Of a stretch of 7,832 nt of DNA, positions 1 to 6,103 are shown in pieces. The stretch's first letter is position 1; each line of letters opens with the position of its first letter. This DNA comes from an uncultured Collinsella sp. (GTDB lineage: Bacteria; Actinomycetota; Coriobacteriia; Coriobacteriales; Coriobacteriaceae), in the NCBI GenBank assembly GCA_900550815.1, contig URTW01000090.1:1-7832 (forward strand). Direction: 5' to 3'. The notes under the pieces were generated by a model. The model saw only the letters and a list, made by a program, of their open reading frames with translations, was not told the DNA's origin and searched no databases. Both the position numbers and the translations under genes were made by a program.

Positions 1-47
1 GCGGGGTTGCCCGTGCCGCTCCATTAGACGACGGCGATCTTGCTCAT
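1..47 (-). pseudogene. Flavodoxin-like gene start, interrupted by in-frame TAA; runs off the window
   Basis: Read on the minus strand from an ATG at 47, the codons give MSKIAVV, then TAA at 26-24, then WSGTGNP. Flavodoxins commonly start with a short hydrophobic strand followed by YWSGTGNT, which is the FMN phosphate-binding loop. The match resumes right after the stop, so the stop sits where a Tyr codon (TAC or TAT) is expected, and the loop's last Thr is Pro here. A good ribosome binding site (AAAGGA, minus strand of 54-59) lies 6 bases before the ATG. Flavodoxins are small FMN electron carriers of the cytoplasm. The gene follows the DUF3793 gene by 46 bases on the same strand, so the two probably form an operon. 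Only about 15 codons are visible. Either the gene is broken or the base calls at the window edge are wrong. The family call rests on this short motif. Confidence 0.6.
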
Positions 48-93
48 GTTGAGTCCTTTCGGTTGTGCGGCGTGCGGCCGCGGTTTGTACGTT

Positions 94-798
94 CTATCGG
101 GTCGCCTGGGCAAGTTGCGCCAAGCTGCAGCCCTGCTGATAGATAAAGGTGAGGTGTTGGGTGCAGGCACGGTACGCATCAAACGTCGCAAGCGCCTGCT
201 CGACATTCGTATAGACCTTCCAGGCTCCAAAGATCTTGTAGTTCTCGCCACGCTGGGCGATGAACTCGTATACGTCGTCGCAGGGGTACCCCAGGAAGTA
301 GCCAATCTCGTGTGGAAATTCGCAGGCGCAGTCGTTGTTGCAGCAGACTTGCTGATCCAGTGCGCATTGAGTCTGGCCGCAGGCGCATTCCGCGGCGTTA
401 TTGCTCGCGAGCGTGATGCGTGATGCCAGGTGCACAAGACATGCCGAGAGGTTGCCGGTGTCGTAGCCCTTCTTGGCGAGTGCCGTTTTGGCGCGCGGGT
501 CAGCAAGGTAAGTGGCGAGGCTATTGGGCCGATATGCGTATACGAGCGCCCCGCAGGGGCGCCAGACCAAAACGCTCAGATGGATACCGAACGGATTAAG
601 CTCGTGATTGCACCGGGCGATAACGTTGAGCAGGCGTGCTCGGCGATCCTCGATCGCCGCAGTTACGCTTGAGCCGTCTTGATCGGCATAGACTCCTGGA
701 TAGGTAAAGAGCGATGCCGGTTTGATGCCCGCGAGCGTGGGGGAGCAGTTGCGCACGACTGCCGCCTGAAACGTTGGGATGTCTATGGCTCGAGTCAC
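94..798 (-). CDS. DUF3793 family protein with a Cys-rich insertion
   Basis: This 234-residue protein carries the DUF3793 signature: FPHEIGYFLGYPCDDVYEFI at 161-180, followed by a GAWKVY segment at 191-196, and an upstream NPFGIHLSVLVWR strand at 68-80. The function of DUF3793 is not known; its genes are often found beside flavodoxins and iron-related genes, and a flavodoxin start follows here. The start is a GTG at 798 with an AAGGAG ribosome binding site 4 bases upstream. The odd part is residues 138-159, just before the FPHEIG motif, where seven cysteines occur (138, 140, 145, 152, 153, 157, 159). As far as I know, family members normally pass almost directly into FPHEIG at this point. The cysteine spacing suggests a metal or Fe-S binding loop, which is an inference. 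No signal peptide or membrane segment is evident, so the protein is probably cytoplasmic. The gene is divergent from the HMA-domain gene. Confidence 0.85.
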   Translation of the reverse strand: MTRAIDIPTFQAAVVRNCSPTLAGIKPASLFTYPGVYADQDGSSVTAAIEDRRARLLNVIARCNHELNPFGIHLSVLVWRPCGALVYAYRPNSLATYLADPRAKTALAKKGYDTGNLSACLVHLASRITLASNNAAECACGQTQCALDQQVCCNNDCACEFPHEIGYFLGYPCDDVYEFIAQRGENYKIFGAWKVYTNVEQALATFDAYRACTQHLTFIYQQGCSLAQLAQATR

Positions 799-836
799 GA
801 CGCTCCTTACGGATCTAAACTGTTAGCCTAGGAAAA

Positions 837-864
837 CTTATACACGAAAGTAAGCCTTGGTCAA
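837..864 (-). promoter_or_regulatory. Sigma-70-type promoter for the DUF3793-flavodoxin operon
   Basis: On the minus strand the -35 hexamer TTGACC (864-859) and the -10 hexamer TATAAG (842-837) are separated by 16 bases. The -10 differs from TATAAT at one base. Transcription would begin near 830, about 30 bases before the GTG start. The region around it is AT-rich compared with the flanking genes. Confidence 0.6.
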
Positions 865-889
865 CTAAAAGTTTGAAGAGGGAAACTAA

Positions 890-921
890 TTGACCGAACG
901 GACATGATTTTGGGTTAAGAT
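890..921 (+). promoter_or_regulatory. Candidate promoter of the HMA-domain gene
   Basis: A TTGACC (890-895) and a TAAGAT (916-921) lie upstream of the HMA gene in the right orientation. The 20-base spacer is longer than the usual 17 and the -10 matches only 4 of 6 consensus bases, so the exact elements are uncertain. The position just before the CsoR-like palindrome supports a promoter here. Confidence 0.35.
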
Positions 922-925
922 GGGA

Positions 926-942
926 ACACCCCATGGGGGTAT
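926..942 (+). promoter_or_regulatory. CsoR-like copper operator candidate
   Basis: The sequence ACACCCCATGGGGGTAT contains the perfect palindrome CCCCATGGGG (929-938) flanked by AC and GTAT. This resembles CsoR operators, such as the Bacillus copZA site with its TACCC...GGGGGTAT pattern. It lies between the candidate -10 and the start of a metal-binding HMA protein, the location expected for a repressor that releases DNA when bound by Cu(I). A second perfect palindrome, TATCTAGATA (940-949), directly abuts it. No csoR gene is in the window, so the regulator is inferred. Confidence 0.5.
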
Positions 943-971
943 CTAGATAGGGCTACTTGAAAGGGGAACGC

Positions 972-1355
972 ATGAGTGACTTGCTCAACCCTGCGAATCT
1001 CATCGTGCTGGCCGTCATTGCCGTCGGCATGTTTTTTGGACTGCGTCGCATTGCCGCTTCGACACACGGGAAGAGTTGTTGCAGCGATGGTACGAGCGGC
1101 AAGAAAACCAAAAAGGTTGTTGTGGTGGATACCGATGCATCGCATTATCCCTATAGCGATGAGCTGCTCATCGGCGGCATGAGCTGTGACGGCTGCGCTC
1201 AGAACGTAGCCAATGCCCTCAATGCACTGGATGGCGTGTGGGCAACGGTGACGTATGCGGATCACACGGCACGTGTGCGCTCTAAACAGCCGGTTGATCG
1301 TGGTGTCCTCGAGACGGCCGTGAAAGACGCGGGCTACTACGTCATGACGCTGTAA
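972..1355 (+). CDS. Membrane-anchored heavy-metal-associated (HMA) domain protein
   Basis: This 127-residue protein has an N-terminal membrane segment (about 8-25), then basic residues, a CC pair (36-37) in a KSCCSDG context, a Lys-rich linker, and a C-terminal HMA domain (about 62-127). The domain carries the metal-binding motif GMSCDGC at 69-75, with ligands Cys72 and Cys75. HMA domains bind Cu(I) or other soft metals and pass them to transporters or chaperones. The N-terminus resembles FeoB-associated Cys-rich small membrane proteins, so the protein looks like that module joined to a CopZ-like domain. The ATG at 972 is chosen over the TTG at 957 because the GGGG ribosome binding site (963-966) lies between them. 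The CsoR-like palindrome upstream points to copper. The gene is divergent from DUF3793 and convergent with the YolD-like gene. No partner P-type ATPase is in the window. Confidence 0.85.
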   Translation: MSDLLNPANLIVLAVIAVGMFFGLRRIAASTHGKSCCSDGTSGKKTKKVVVVDTDASHYPYSDELLIGGMSCDGCAQNVANALNALDGVWATVTYADHTARVRSKQPVDRGVLETAVKDAGYYVMTL

Positions 1356-1375
1356 GCGCCGCCCTGGATGCGCTT
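1354..1375. terminator. Possible small bidirectional hairpin between convergent genes
   Basis: AAGCGC (1354-1359) and GCGCTT (1370-1375) can form a 6-bp stem with a 10-base loop in the 26-base gap between the HMA and YolD-like genes. No clear T-run follows on either strand, so its terminator role is weakly supported. Confidence 0.25.
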
Positions 1376-1381
1376 CCTTGG

Positions 1382-1807
1382 CTAGGCTCGTCCGCGCAGT
1401 TCGATGTCTTGGATGTCGTCGAAGTCGATGGCGATGTCTTTGAGCTTGAGGAGCTTGAAGGCGGGGAGCGCCTCGTCGAGGATGCCGGTGCGGCTGCGAT
1501 AGCCGTATGTATCGTAATAGGTGACACGAACCAAGTCGCCACGTTTGAGACCCTCGAGCTTTTTAGAAAGCACGAGGGCTTTTTCTTCCGTGAGCTCACG
1601 TTTTGGCTCGACGGTGATTTCCTGCTTGCGCACGAGTTCGTAGTATCCCGTGAGGGCGGCAAAGGGCATAAACTGTGCGGCGCGGTTGGCGCGCACGGCA
1701 CCGTTGGCTGTGAGGTTGGGGTCGGCGGCGCGGCGTCTGCCCTCGGGGTCCGCCAGGCGCTCGAAGGCGGTCGGCGGGCGCACGGGCTGTTGTTTGGGTT
1801 TAGGCAC
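1382..1807 (-). CDS. YolD-like family protein
   Basis: This 141-residue protein has the YolD-like core: NRAAQFMPFAALTGYYELVR at 41-60, a basic/acidic helical stretch (61-90), then GDLVRVTYYD and a C-terminal IAIDFDDIQDIEL strand. YolD-like genes characteristically sit beside Y-family polymerases of the UvrX/YqjW type in Firmicutes and relatives and are thought to modulate them, but the exact biochemical role is not established. The GTG at 1807 is preferred over the upstream in-frame TTG at 1819 because a GGAGG (minus strand of 1811-1815) lies between the two, 3 bases before the GTG by strict counting. The start overlaps the end of the polymerase gene by 8 bases, which indicates translational coupling. 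It is the second gene of the operon and would share its LexA-controlled promoter. The basic first 35 residues look like an extension outside the core domain. Confidence 0.85.
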   Translation of the reverse strand: MPKPKQQPVRPPTAFERLADPEGRRRAADPNLTANGAVRANRAAQFMPFAALTGYYELVRKQEITVEPKRELTEEKALVLSKKLEGLKRGDLVRVTYYDTYGYRSRTGILDEALPAFKLLKLKDIAIDFDDIQDIELRGRA

Positions 1808-3305
1808 GGTGTCCTCCAACTTGGTCGTTGCGTTCGCGCGCGGTGGCGCCGGCGGTAAAGCTTAATCCCTTGACGAGCGCGTTCTTGCCGTACTTGCCTT
1901 TCACGGCCAGGACGGCGCGCGCCAGGTCGCGCTCGCGCTCATCGGCCTCGACATCGCTAAACAGATCGATAGTGGCAAATTCCTCGGGCACAAGATTGCC
2001 AAAGCCCAGGTTGATGCGCTTGACCGGTCGTTTCGGGTCGACGGTTTGCGCCCAGAGATCATCGAAATAGCCCATGATCTTCTTAAACGAATTGGTGCGC
2101 TCAGGTAGCTTTCGCGAGGCGTTGGAGTGCGCAAAGAGTGCGGCATAGCCACCGCGCGGTTTGCCACCATGCTCTCCCACAAAGATGCCATCGATTGCCT
2201 GCGCTTCGCGCACCCGGCGACGCCGAACGTCATCGCGCTGGACGGGCTTGGGCGCACGGGGCGCGAGCTCGGGGCCGGCGGTTGCGGCGGGCGCGATGCT
2301 CGATGTGCTTGAGCGCAGGTGCCCGCATCCGTCCACATATTGCGCTGTGCCGCTGGCGTCGAGGCGGCGTATGTCGGCGCGCTCGCTTGCGTAGCCCACA
2401 AAGAGCGAGATGCTGTCGCAGACCACGTGCTTATCGACCAAGTCTAAAACGGCGTTGTCGACCATCTCGCGCAAGACGGTATAGGCCTGCTCGTAGGCAT
2501 AACCCTTCGAGAGCACCTGTCCTGTGGTAGTTGAGGTTGCCTGCGGGCGATAGGCCTGAATATCGGCGATAGTTGTCGGCTCGCGCCCGAAGGCGTGGTC
2601 GATGAGATACTCGGCATTGACGCCGAGCTCGTCGTAGAGCAGGTTTTCGTCGAGCGCGGCGACGCCCATCAGATCGTAGACGCCGTATTTTTCGAGTCGT
2701 GCTGCCACGCCGGGCCCAATGCCCCAGATGTCGGTGATGGGGCGATGGGGCCAGATCTCCTTGCGAAAGGTCTCGTCGTCGAGTTTGCCGATGCGACTGG
2801 GTACGTGCTTGGCGGTGACGTCGAGCGCCACCTTGGCCTGGAATAGGTTGGGGCCGATGCCGACCGTCGCCGTGATGCCGGTGCGCGCGAGGACCTCGTC
2901 GCGCAGCGTGCAGGCGAACCCTTCCGCATCTGTGTGATAGAGGTCCAGATAGGGCGTCACGTCGATAAAGCATTCATCGATTGAATAGACGTGAATGTCT
3001 TGCGGACTTACGTATTCCAGATAGATGCCGTAGATTTGCGCCGACACCTCCATATAGTGCTGCATGCGCGGTACGGCCGTGATGTAGTCGATGCCATCGG
3101 GAATCTCGAATAGGCGGCAGCGATTGTGAATCCCTAAGTCCTTCATGGCCTGCGTGATGGCGAGGCAGATGGTCGTGCGCCCGCGCGATTCGTCGGCAAC
3201 GACCAGGTTGGTGGTGAGCGGGTCGAGCCCGCGGTCGACGCACTCGACGCTGGCGTAGAACGTCTTGAGGTCGATGCAGATATAGGTGTGACGCTCGTGT
3301 CCCAC
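1800..3305 (-). CDS. Y-family translesion DNA polymerase (UvrX/UmuC-like)
   Basis: This 501-residue protein is predicted to copy past damaged template bases at the cost of mutations. Near the N-terminus CIDLKTFYASVE gives metal ligand Asp12 and the aromatic pair Phe16-Tyr17, Tyr17 being the likely steric gate as in UmuC. The palm motif YSIDECFID supplies Asp110 and Glu111. A helix-hairpin-helix region ITDIWGIGPGVAARL lies at 191-205, and the little-finger domain follows. IDLFSD at 446-451 resembles a sliding-clamp-binding motif. Residues about 315-392 are a Pro/Ala/Arg-rich stretch that makes the protein longer than the roughly 420 residues usual for this type. The reading frame is open back to 3377, but the predicted transcription start is near 3342. 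The GTG at 3305, with GGGAGG 4 bases upstream, is therefore preferred. It is followed by the overlapping YolD-like gene. Confidence 0.93.
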   Translation of the reverse strand: MGHERHTYICIDLKTFYASVECVDRGLDPLTTNLVVADESRGRTTICLAITQAMKDLGIHNRCRLFEIPDGIDYITAVPRMQHYMEVSAQIYGIYLEYVSPQDIHVYSIDECFIDVTPYLDLYHTDAEGFACTLRDEVLARTGITATVGIGPNLFQAKVALDVTAKHVPSRIGKLDDETFRKEIWPHRPITDIWGIGPGVAARLEKYGVYDLMGVAALDENLLYDELGVNAEYLIDHAFGREPTTIADIQAYRPQATSTTTGQVLSKGYAYEQAYTVLREMVDNAVLDLVDKHVVCDSISLFVGYASERADIRRLDASGTAQYVDGCGHLRSSTSSIAPAATAGPELAPRAPKPVQRDDVRRRRVREAQAIDGIFVGEHGGKPRGGYAALFAHSNASRKLPERTNSFKKIMGYFDDLWAQTVDPKRPVKRINLGFGNLVPEEFATIDLFSDVEADERERDLARAVLAVKGKYGKNALVKGLSFTAGATARERNDQVGGHRA

Positions 3306-3334
3306 GCGTCCTCCCATCAAACACATGTTCTTAT

Positions 3335-3348
3335 CGAATACCTGTTCG
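3335..3348 (-). promoter_or_regulatory. LexA (SOS) box of the polymerase operon
   Basis: On the minus strand the sequence is CGAACAGGTATTCG. This matches the Gram-positive LexA consensus CGAAC-N4-GTTCG with one mismatch. The symmetric arms extend further, TATCGAA and TTCGATA (3332-3351) around a 6-base centre. It begins one base after the -10 hexamer, so bound LexA should block transcription until DNA damage triggers its self-cleavage. Confidence 0.85.
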
Positions 3349-3377
3349 ATAATACCCGCTCGTCCGGACGTCGTCAA
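3349..3377 (-). promoter_or_regulatory. Promoter of the Y-family polymerase-YolD operon
   Basis: On the minus strand TTGACG (3377-3372) and TATTAT (3354-3349) are separated by exactly 17 bases, each one base from the sigma-70 consensus. The predicted start of transcription, about 3342, falls within the LexA box. This placement excludes polymerase start codons upstream of it. Confidence 0.8.
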
Positions 3378-3385
3378 AACCTGTC

Positions 3386-3413
3386 AAAAAGGGACTGGTT
3401 TGTTTTGGTAGGT
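3386..3413. repeat. Repeat arm A, left of the truncated dehydrogenase gene
   Basis: These 28 bases begin AAAAAGGGAC and match the reverse complement of 4115-4142 at 24 of 28 positions. The first bases can also form a small hairpin with 3377-3385 (nine positions, one mismatch) around 3386-3392. Together with the right-hand hairpin this looks like a family of dispersed palindromic repeats, which is inferred from only these copies. Confidence 0.6.
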
Positions 3414-3492
3414 ATGGTCGTGCGGCTGCATCGGGTTTTTTTAACGCAGCTCTAAAGAGTGCGAAACAGCTCGGAAAACCTCGCTTCGTAGC

Positions 3493-4068
3493 ATGAGCCT
3501 AACGATTAATACCGCCTATACGCACGGAAGGGTTGTGGAAAAGATGGTCAATTATGGGTTTGGTATGCCGACGCGCCTTGTTGCGGATGGAGACGTGGCT
3601 CGCTGGTGCGGACGATTGGTCGCTCACTACGGTGGCACCAAGGCGCTGGTCGTGTTGGGCGGTGACAAACATACGCACGATGAGCTCGTCTCGGCGGCGC
3701 TCGGCTCGCTTGATCGAGCTCTGCTCGAACGCGTGCTTTTTCGCTGCGGCTTGGTGGGGGGCTATGGGGGAGACGATTTGGTCGATGAGGCCGTAGCCCT
3801 GGCGACCGACGAAGGCGTGAACTTTGTCCTGGCGATTGGCGATGCCGATACTGCCGGCTTTGCGCGCGAGCTCGCGCGTCGCATGGCGGCGCTCGATGCC
3901 GGCGAAGACGGCTTTGTGCCTTATGGATGCATTGTCTCGGAGGGCAAGGTGCCTGCTGTCGTGGGCACCGGCGAGGTTCCCGTTTTTGCCATTATCGCGC
4001 CCGAACTGCTGGAGGGCATCGGGTCTCCTCTGCGTGAGTTACTCGGTAGCGTCTGCGCCGCGGCCTAA
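3493..4068 (+). CDS. Half-length iron-containing alcohol dehydrogenase-like protein
   Basis: The 191-residue product resembles only the N-terminal half of the Fe-ADH superfamily (butanol dehydrogenase/GldA type). NYGFGMPTRLVADGDV (19-34) matches the family's usual N-terminal strand, YGGTKALVVLGGDK (46-59) its first nucleotide-binding turn, and VNFVLAIGDADTAGFA the region where intact members have a GGGS cofactor loop. Here that loop is altered to GDADTAG. The protein then ends where the helical metal-binding domain should begin, so the Asp and three His ligands of the iron site are absent. Intact members are about 380-400 residues. Catalysis is therefore unlikely, and it may be a decayed remnant or a domain with another use. 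No convincing ribosome binding site precedes the ATG at 3493. The ATG at 3544 (residue 18) would better match the family start. It stands alone between repeat arms. Confidence 0.6.
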   Translation: MSLTINTAYTHGRVVEKMVNYGFGMPTRLVADGDVARWCGRLVAHYGGTKALVVLGGDKHTHDELVSAALGSLDRALLERVLFRCGLVGGYGGDDLVDEAVALATDEGVNFVLAIGDADTAGFARELARRMAALDAGEDGFVPYGCIVSEGKVPAVVGTGEVPVFAIIAPELLEGIGSPLRELLGSVCAAA

Positions 4069-4078
4069 TATTTGCCAT

Positions 4079-4142
4079 AAAAGGACGGGTTATTTTTGGT
4101 TGGTAAAGCGTTTGACCTGCCAAAATAAGCCTGTCCCTTTTT
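4079..4142 (+). terminator. Long imperfect hairpin with T-run; member of the repeat family
   Basis: The left arm (4079-4107) and right arm (4111-4142) are near-complementary with a GCG loop at 4108-4110, and the right arm ends in TTTTT (4138-4142), so it can act as an intrinsic terminator for the upstream gene. The right arm is an inverted relative of the arm at 3386-3413. The hairpin starts 10 bases after the preceding stop codon. Confidence 0.65.
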
Positions 4143-4179
4143 GATCGGTTGCCGTTTGGGGGCCGATTGGCAACGCTCG

Positions 4180-4208
4180 CTGATTGTAGTCTTGACCTGC
4201 GCTAGAAT
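4180..4208 (+). promoter_or_regulatory. Tentative pgi promoter
   Basis: TAGAAT (4203-4208) is a good -10 hexamer (5 of 6), but the sequence 17 bases upstream, CTGATT (4180-4185), is a poor -35. A TTGACC at 4192-4197 is too close to it to serve as its -35. A promoter is expected in this gap because the hairpin at 4079-4142 separates pgi from the upstream gene. Confidence 0.35.
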
Positions 4209-4267
4209 AGTGGCATCTGAATGTCCGGGCGCATGGAGGCGTGCGCCCGTATGCTGAGGAGGACTCT

Positions 4268-5962
4268 ATGGCAACTGTTGCCGCACCTATCGATGCTACG
4301 TCGACTGCCGCTTGGAAGGCACTCGAGGCTCATCAGGAGAAGCTCGAGGCCGATGGTATCGACCTCAAGGCCTGGTTCGCTGCCGATGCCGAGCGCGTGA
4401 ACAAGCTGAGCTTTGACGCCGGTGACCTGCACTTCGATCTGTCGAAGAACCTGGTGACCGATGAGACCGTCAAGCTGCTGTGCGATCTTGCCCGCGAGGT
4501 GAAGCTCGAGGAGCGCCGCGACGCCATGTTCTCCGGCGAGCACATTATCACCACCGAGGACCGCGCCGTCCTGCACACCGCGCTGCGCCGCCCGGCAAGC
4601 GAGAAGGGCCAGCTCATCGTTGACGGCCAGGATGTCGTCGCCGACGTGCACGAGGTCCTCGACCGCATGTATGCCTTCGCCGAGCGCGTGCGCTCCGGTG
4701 AGTGGAAGGGCGTTACCGGCAAGAAGATCGAGCACCTGGTGTCCATCGGCATCGGTGGCTCCGATCTGGGCCCGGTCATGGCCTACGAGGCTCTGCGTCC
4801 CTATGCCGACGCCGGTATCGACTGCCGCTATATCTCCAACATCGACCCCAACGACCAGGCCGAGAAGCTTAAGGGCCTGGATCCCGAGACCACGCTCGTG
4901 ATCATCGTCTCCAAGACCTTCACCACGCTCGAGACCCTCACCAACGCCCGCGAGGTCAAGACCTGGATGCTCGAGCAGCTCAAGGCCCAGGGCGCCATCG
5001 ACGGCTCCGATGAGCAGAACGCCGAGGCCGTGGCAAAGCACTTCGTCGCCGTTTCCACCGCACTCGAGAAGGTTGAGGCCTTCGGTATCGACCCCGCCAA
5101 CGCCTTCGGCTTCTGGAACTGGGTCGGCGGCCGCTACTCCGTCGACTCCGCCGTGGGCCTGTCGCTGATCGTCGTGCTCGGTCCCGAGCGCTTCCAGCAG
5201 TTCCTCGAGGGCTTCCACGCTATCGACGAGTACTTCTGCAACACGCCGCTCGAGAACAATGCCGTTGCGCTGATGGGCCTGATCAACGTCTGGTACGTCA
5301 ACTTCTTCGGTTCCAAGAGCCACGCCGTGCTGCCGTACTGCCAGTACCTGCATCGTTTCCCGGCCTACCTGCAGCAGCTCACCATGGAGTCCAACGGCAA
5401 GCATGTCCGCTGGGACGGCAGCGCCGTGACCTCCGATACCGGTGAGATCTTCTGGGGCGAGCCCGGCACCAACGGTCAGCACGCCTTCTACCAGCTGCTG
5501 CACCAGGGCACCGTGGTGGTCCCGGCCGATTTCATCGCCTTCGCCAACACTGCCAACCCTGCGACCGACAGCGGTCAGGACGTACATGAGCTGTTCCTGG
5601 GCAACTTCCTGGCCCAGACCAAGGCGCTCGCCTTTGGTAAGACGGTCGATGAGGTGCGCGCCGAGGGCACGCCCGAGCAGATCGTCCCGGCCCGCTGCTT
5701 TGAGGGCAACCGTCCGACGACCTCGATCTTTGGCGACACGTTGACCCCGTTCGCACTCGGCGAGCTCATCGCCCTGTACGAGCACATCACGTTTGTCGAG
5801 GGCACGGTCTGGGGCATCGACTCCTACGACCAGTGGGGCGTCGAGCTGGGCAAGCAGCTTGCCAAGCAGATCTCCCCGGCTTTCCACGACGACGCCGCTA
5901 AGGCCGAGCAGGACGCTTCGACTCAAGCGCTTATCGAGTTCTATCGCGCTCACCGCAAGTAG
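4268..5962 (+). CDS. pgi: Glucose-6-phosphate isomerase
   Basis: The 564-residue enzyme interconverts glucose 6-phosphate and fructose 6-phosphate in glycolysis and gluconeogenesis in the cytoplasm; the length fits the long bacterial type (549 in E. coli). Visible motifs in order are the sugar-phosphate loop [11 protein letters not shown] (159-169), ISNIDPND (189-196), [14 protein letters not shown] (214-227), the PGI signature [11 protein letters not shown] (287-297), [19 protein letters not shown] (397-415) with catalytic Glu398 and His412, and the second signature around [12 protein letters not shown] (521-532) with Lys529. All expected active-site residues are present. The ATG at 4268 is chosen because GAGGAGG (4256-4262) lies 5 bases upstream, ruling out the in-frame start at 4241. 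Codon use is strongly biased to C- and G-ending codons, consistent with high expression. The gene appears monocistronic, between two terminator-like hairpins. Confidence 0.98.
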   Translation: MATVAAPIDATSTAAWKALEAHQEKLEADGIDLKAWFAADAERVNKLSFDAGDLHFDLSKNLVTDETVKLLCDLAREVKLEERRDAMFSGEHIITTEDRAVLHTALRRPASEKGQLIVDGQDVVADVHEVLDRMYAFAERVRSGEWKGVTGKKIEHLVSIGIGGSDLGPVMAYEALRPYADAGIDCRYISNIDPNDQAEKLKGLDPETTLVIIVSKTFTTLETLTNAREVKTWMLEQLKAQGAIDGSDEQNAEAVAKHFVAVSTALEKVEAFGIDPANAFGFWNWVGGRYSVDSAVGLSLIVVLGPERFQQFLEGFHAIDEYFCNTPLENNAVALMGLINVWYVNFFGSKSHAVLPYCQYLHRFPAYLQQLTMESNGKHVRWDGSAVTSDTGEIFWGEPGTNGQHAFYQLLHQGTVVVPADFIAFANTANPATDSGQDVHELFLGNFLAQTKALAFGKTVDEVRAEGTPEQIVPARCFEGNRPTTSIFGDTLTPFALGELIALYEHITFVEGTVWGIDSYDQWGVELGKQLAKQISPAFHDDAAKAEQDASTQALIEFYRAHRK

Positions 5963-5995
5963 TCGCTGCTGTTAACGCATCGCGCCTTATAGTCA

Positions 5996-6028
5996 GGGGC
6001 CCGTATCCCATCGGATGCGGGCCCCTTT
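5996..6028 (+). terminator. Rho-independent terminator of pgi
   Basis: A 13-bp GC-rich stem (5996-6008 with 6013-6025, one G-U pair) encloses a 4-base loop and is followed by TTT. It lies 33 bases after the pgi stop and separates pgi from the convergent coupling-ATPase gene. The T-run is short, but the stem is very stable. Confidence 0.8.
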
Positions 6029-6103
6029 GCTTTGCCGTGGCCCCGGGGCGCACGGCCTTTAAGGATCTTCGCCGGAGCGTCGCGTGCTGCGAGGGCCCTG
6101 CGT

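Noticed and set aside
24..26. Recoding of the in-frame TAA in the flavodoxin start
   Set aside because: Known programmed amino-acid insertions use TGA or TAG; TAA with no visible stimulating structure is better explained as a mutation or sequence error.
40..423. 127-codon plus-strand frame opposite the DUF3793 gene
   Set aside because: It is a shadow of the DUF3793 gene, with no ribosome binding site or recognisable domain.
818..836. DtxR/IdeR-like box around GTTAGCCTA before the DUF3793 gene
   Set aside because: The central nine bases match, but only about 11 of 19 positions fit the full iron-box consensus and the outer arms are not symmetric, so iron control is not supported.
1409..1858. 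149-codon plus-strand frame opposite the YolD-like gene
   Set aside because: The minus-strand frame carries the YolD-like signature and an operon context; the plus frame has neither.
3306..3377. Longer polymerase start at 3377 (TTG)
   Set aside because: That codon lies within the -35 hexamer, upstream of the predicted transcription start, and has no ribosome binding site.
4202..5953. 583-codon open frame on the minus strand opposite pgi
   Set aside because: pgi has all family motifs and a clear ribosome binding site; the antisense frame is open because of pgi's strong C/G third-position bias and shows no recognisable domain.
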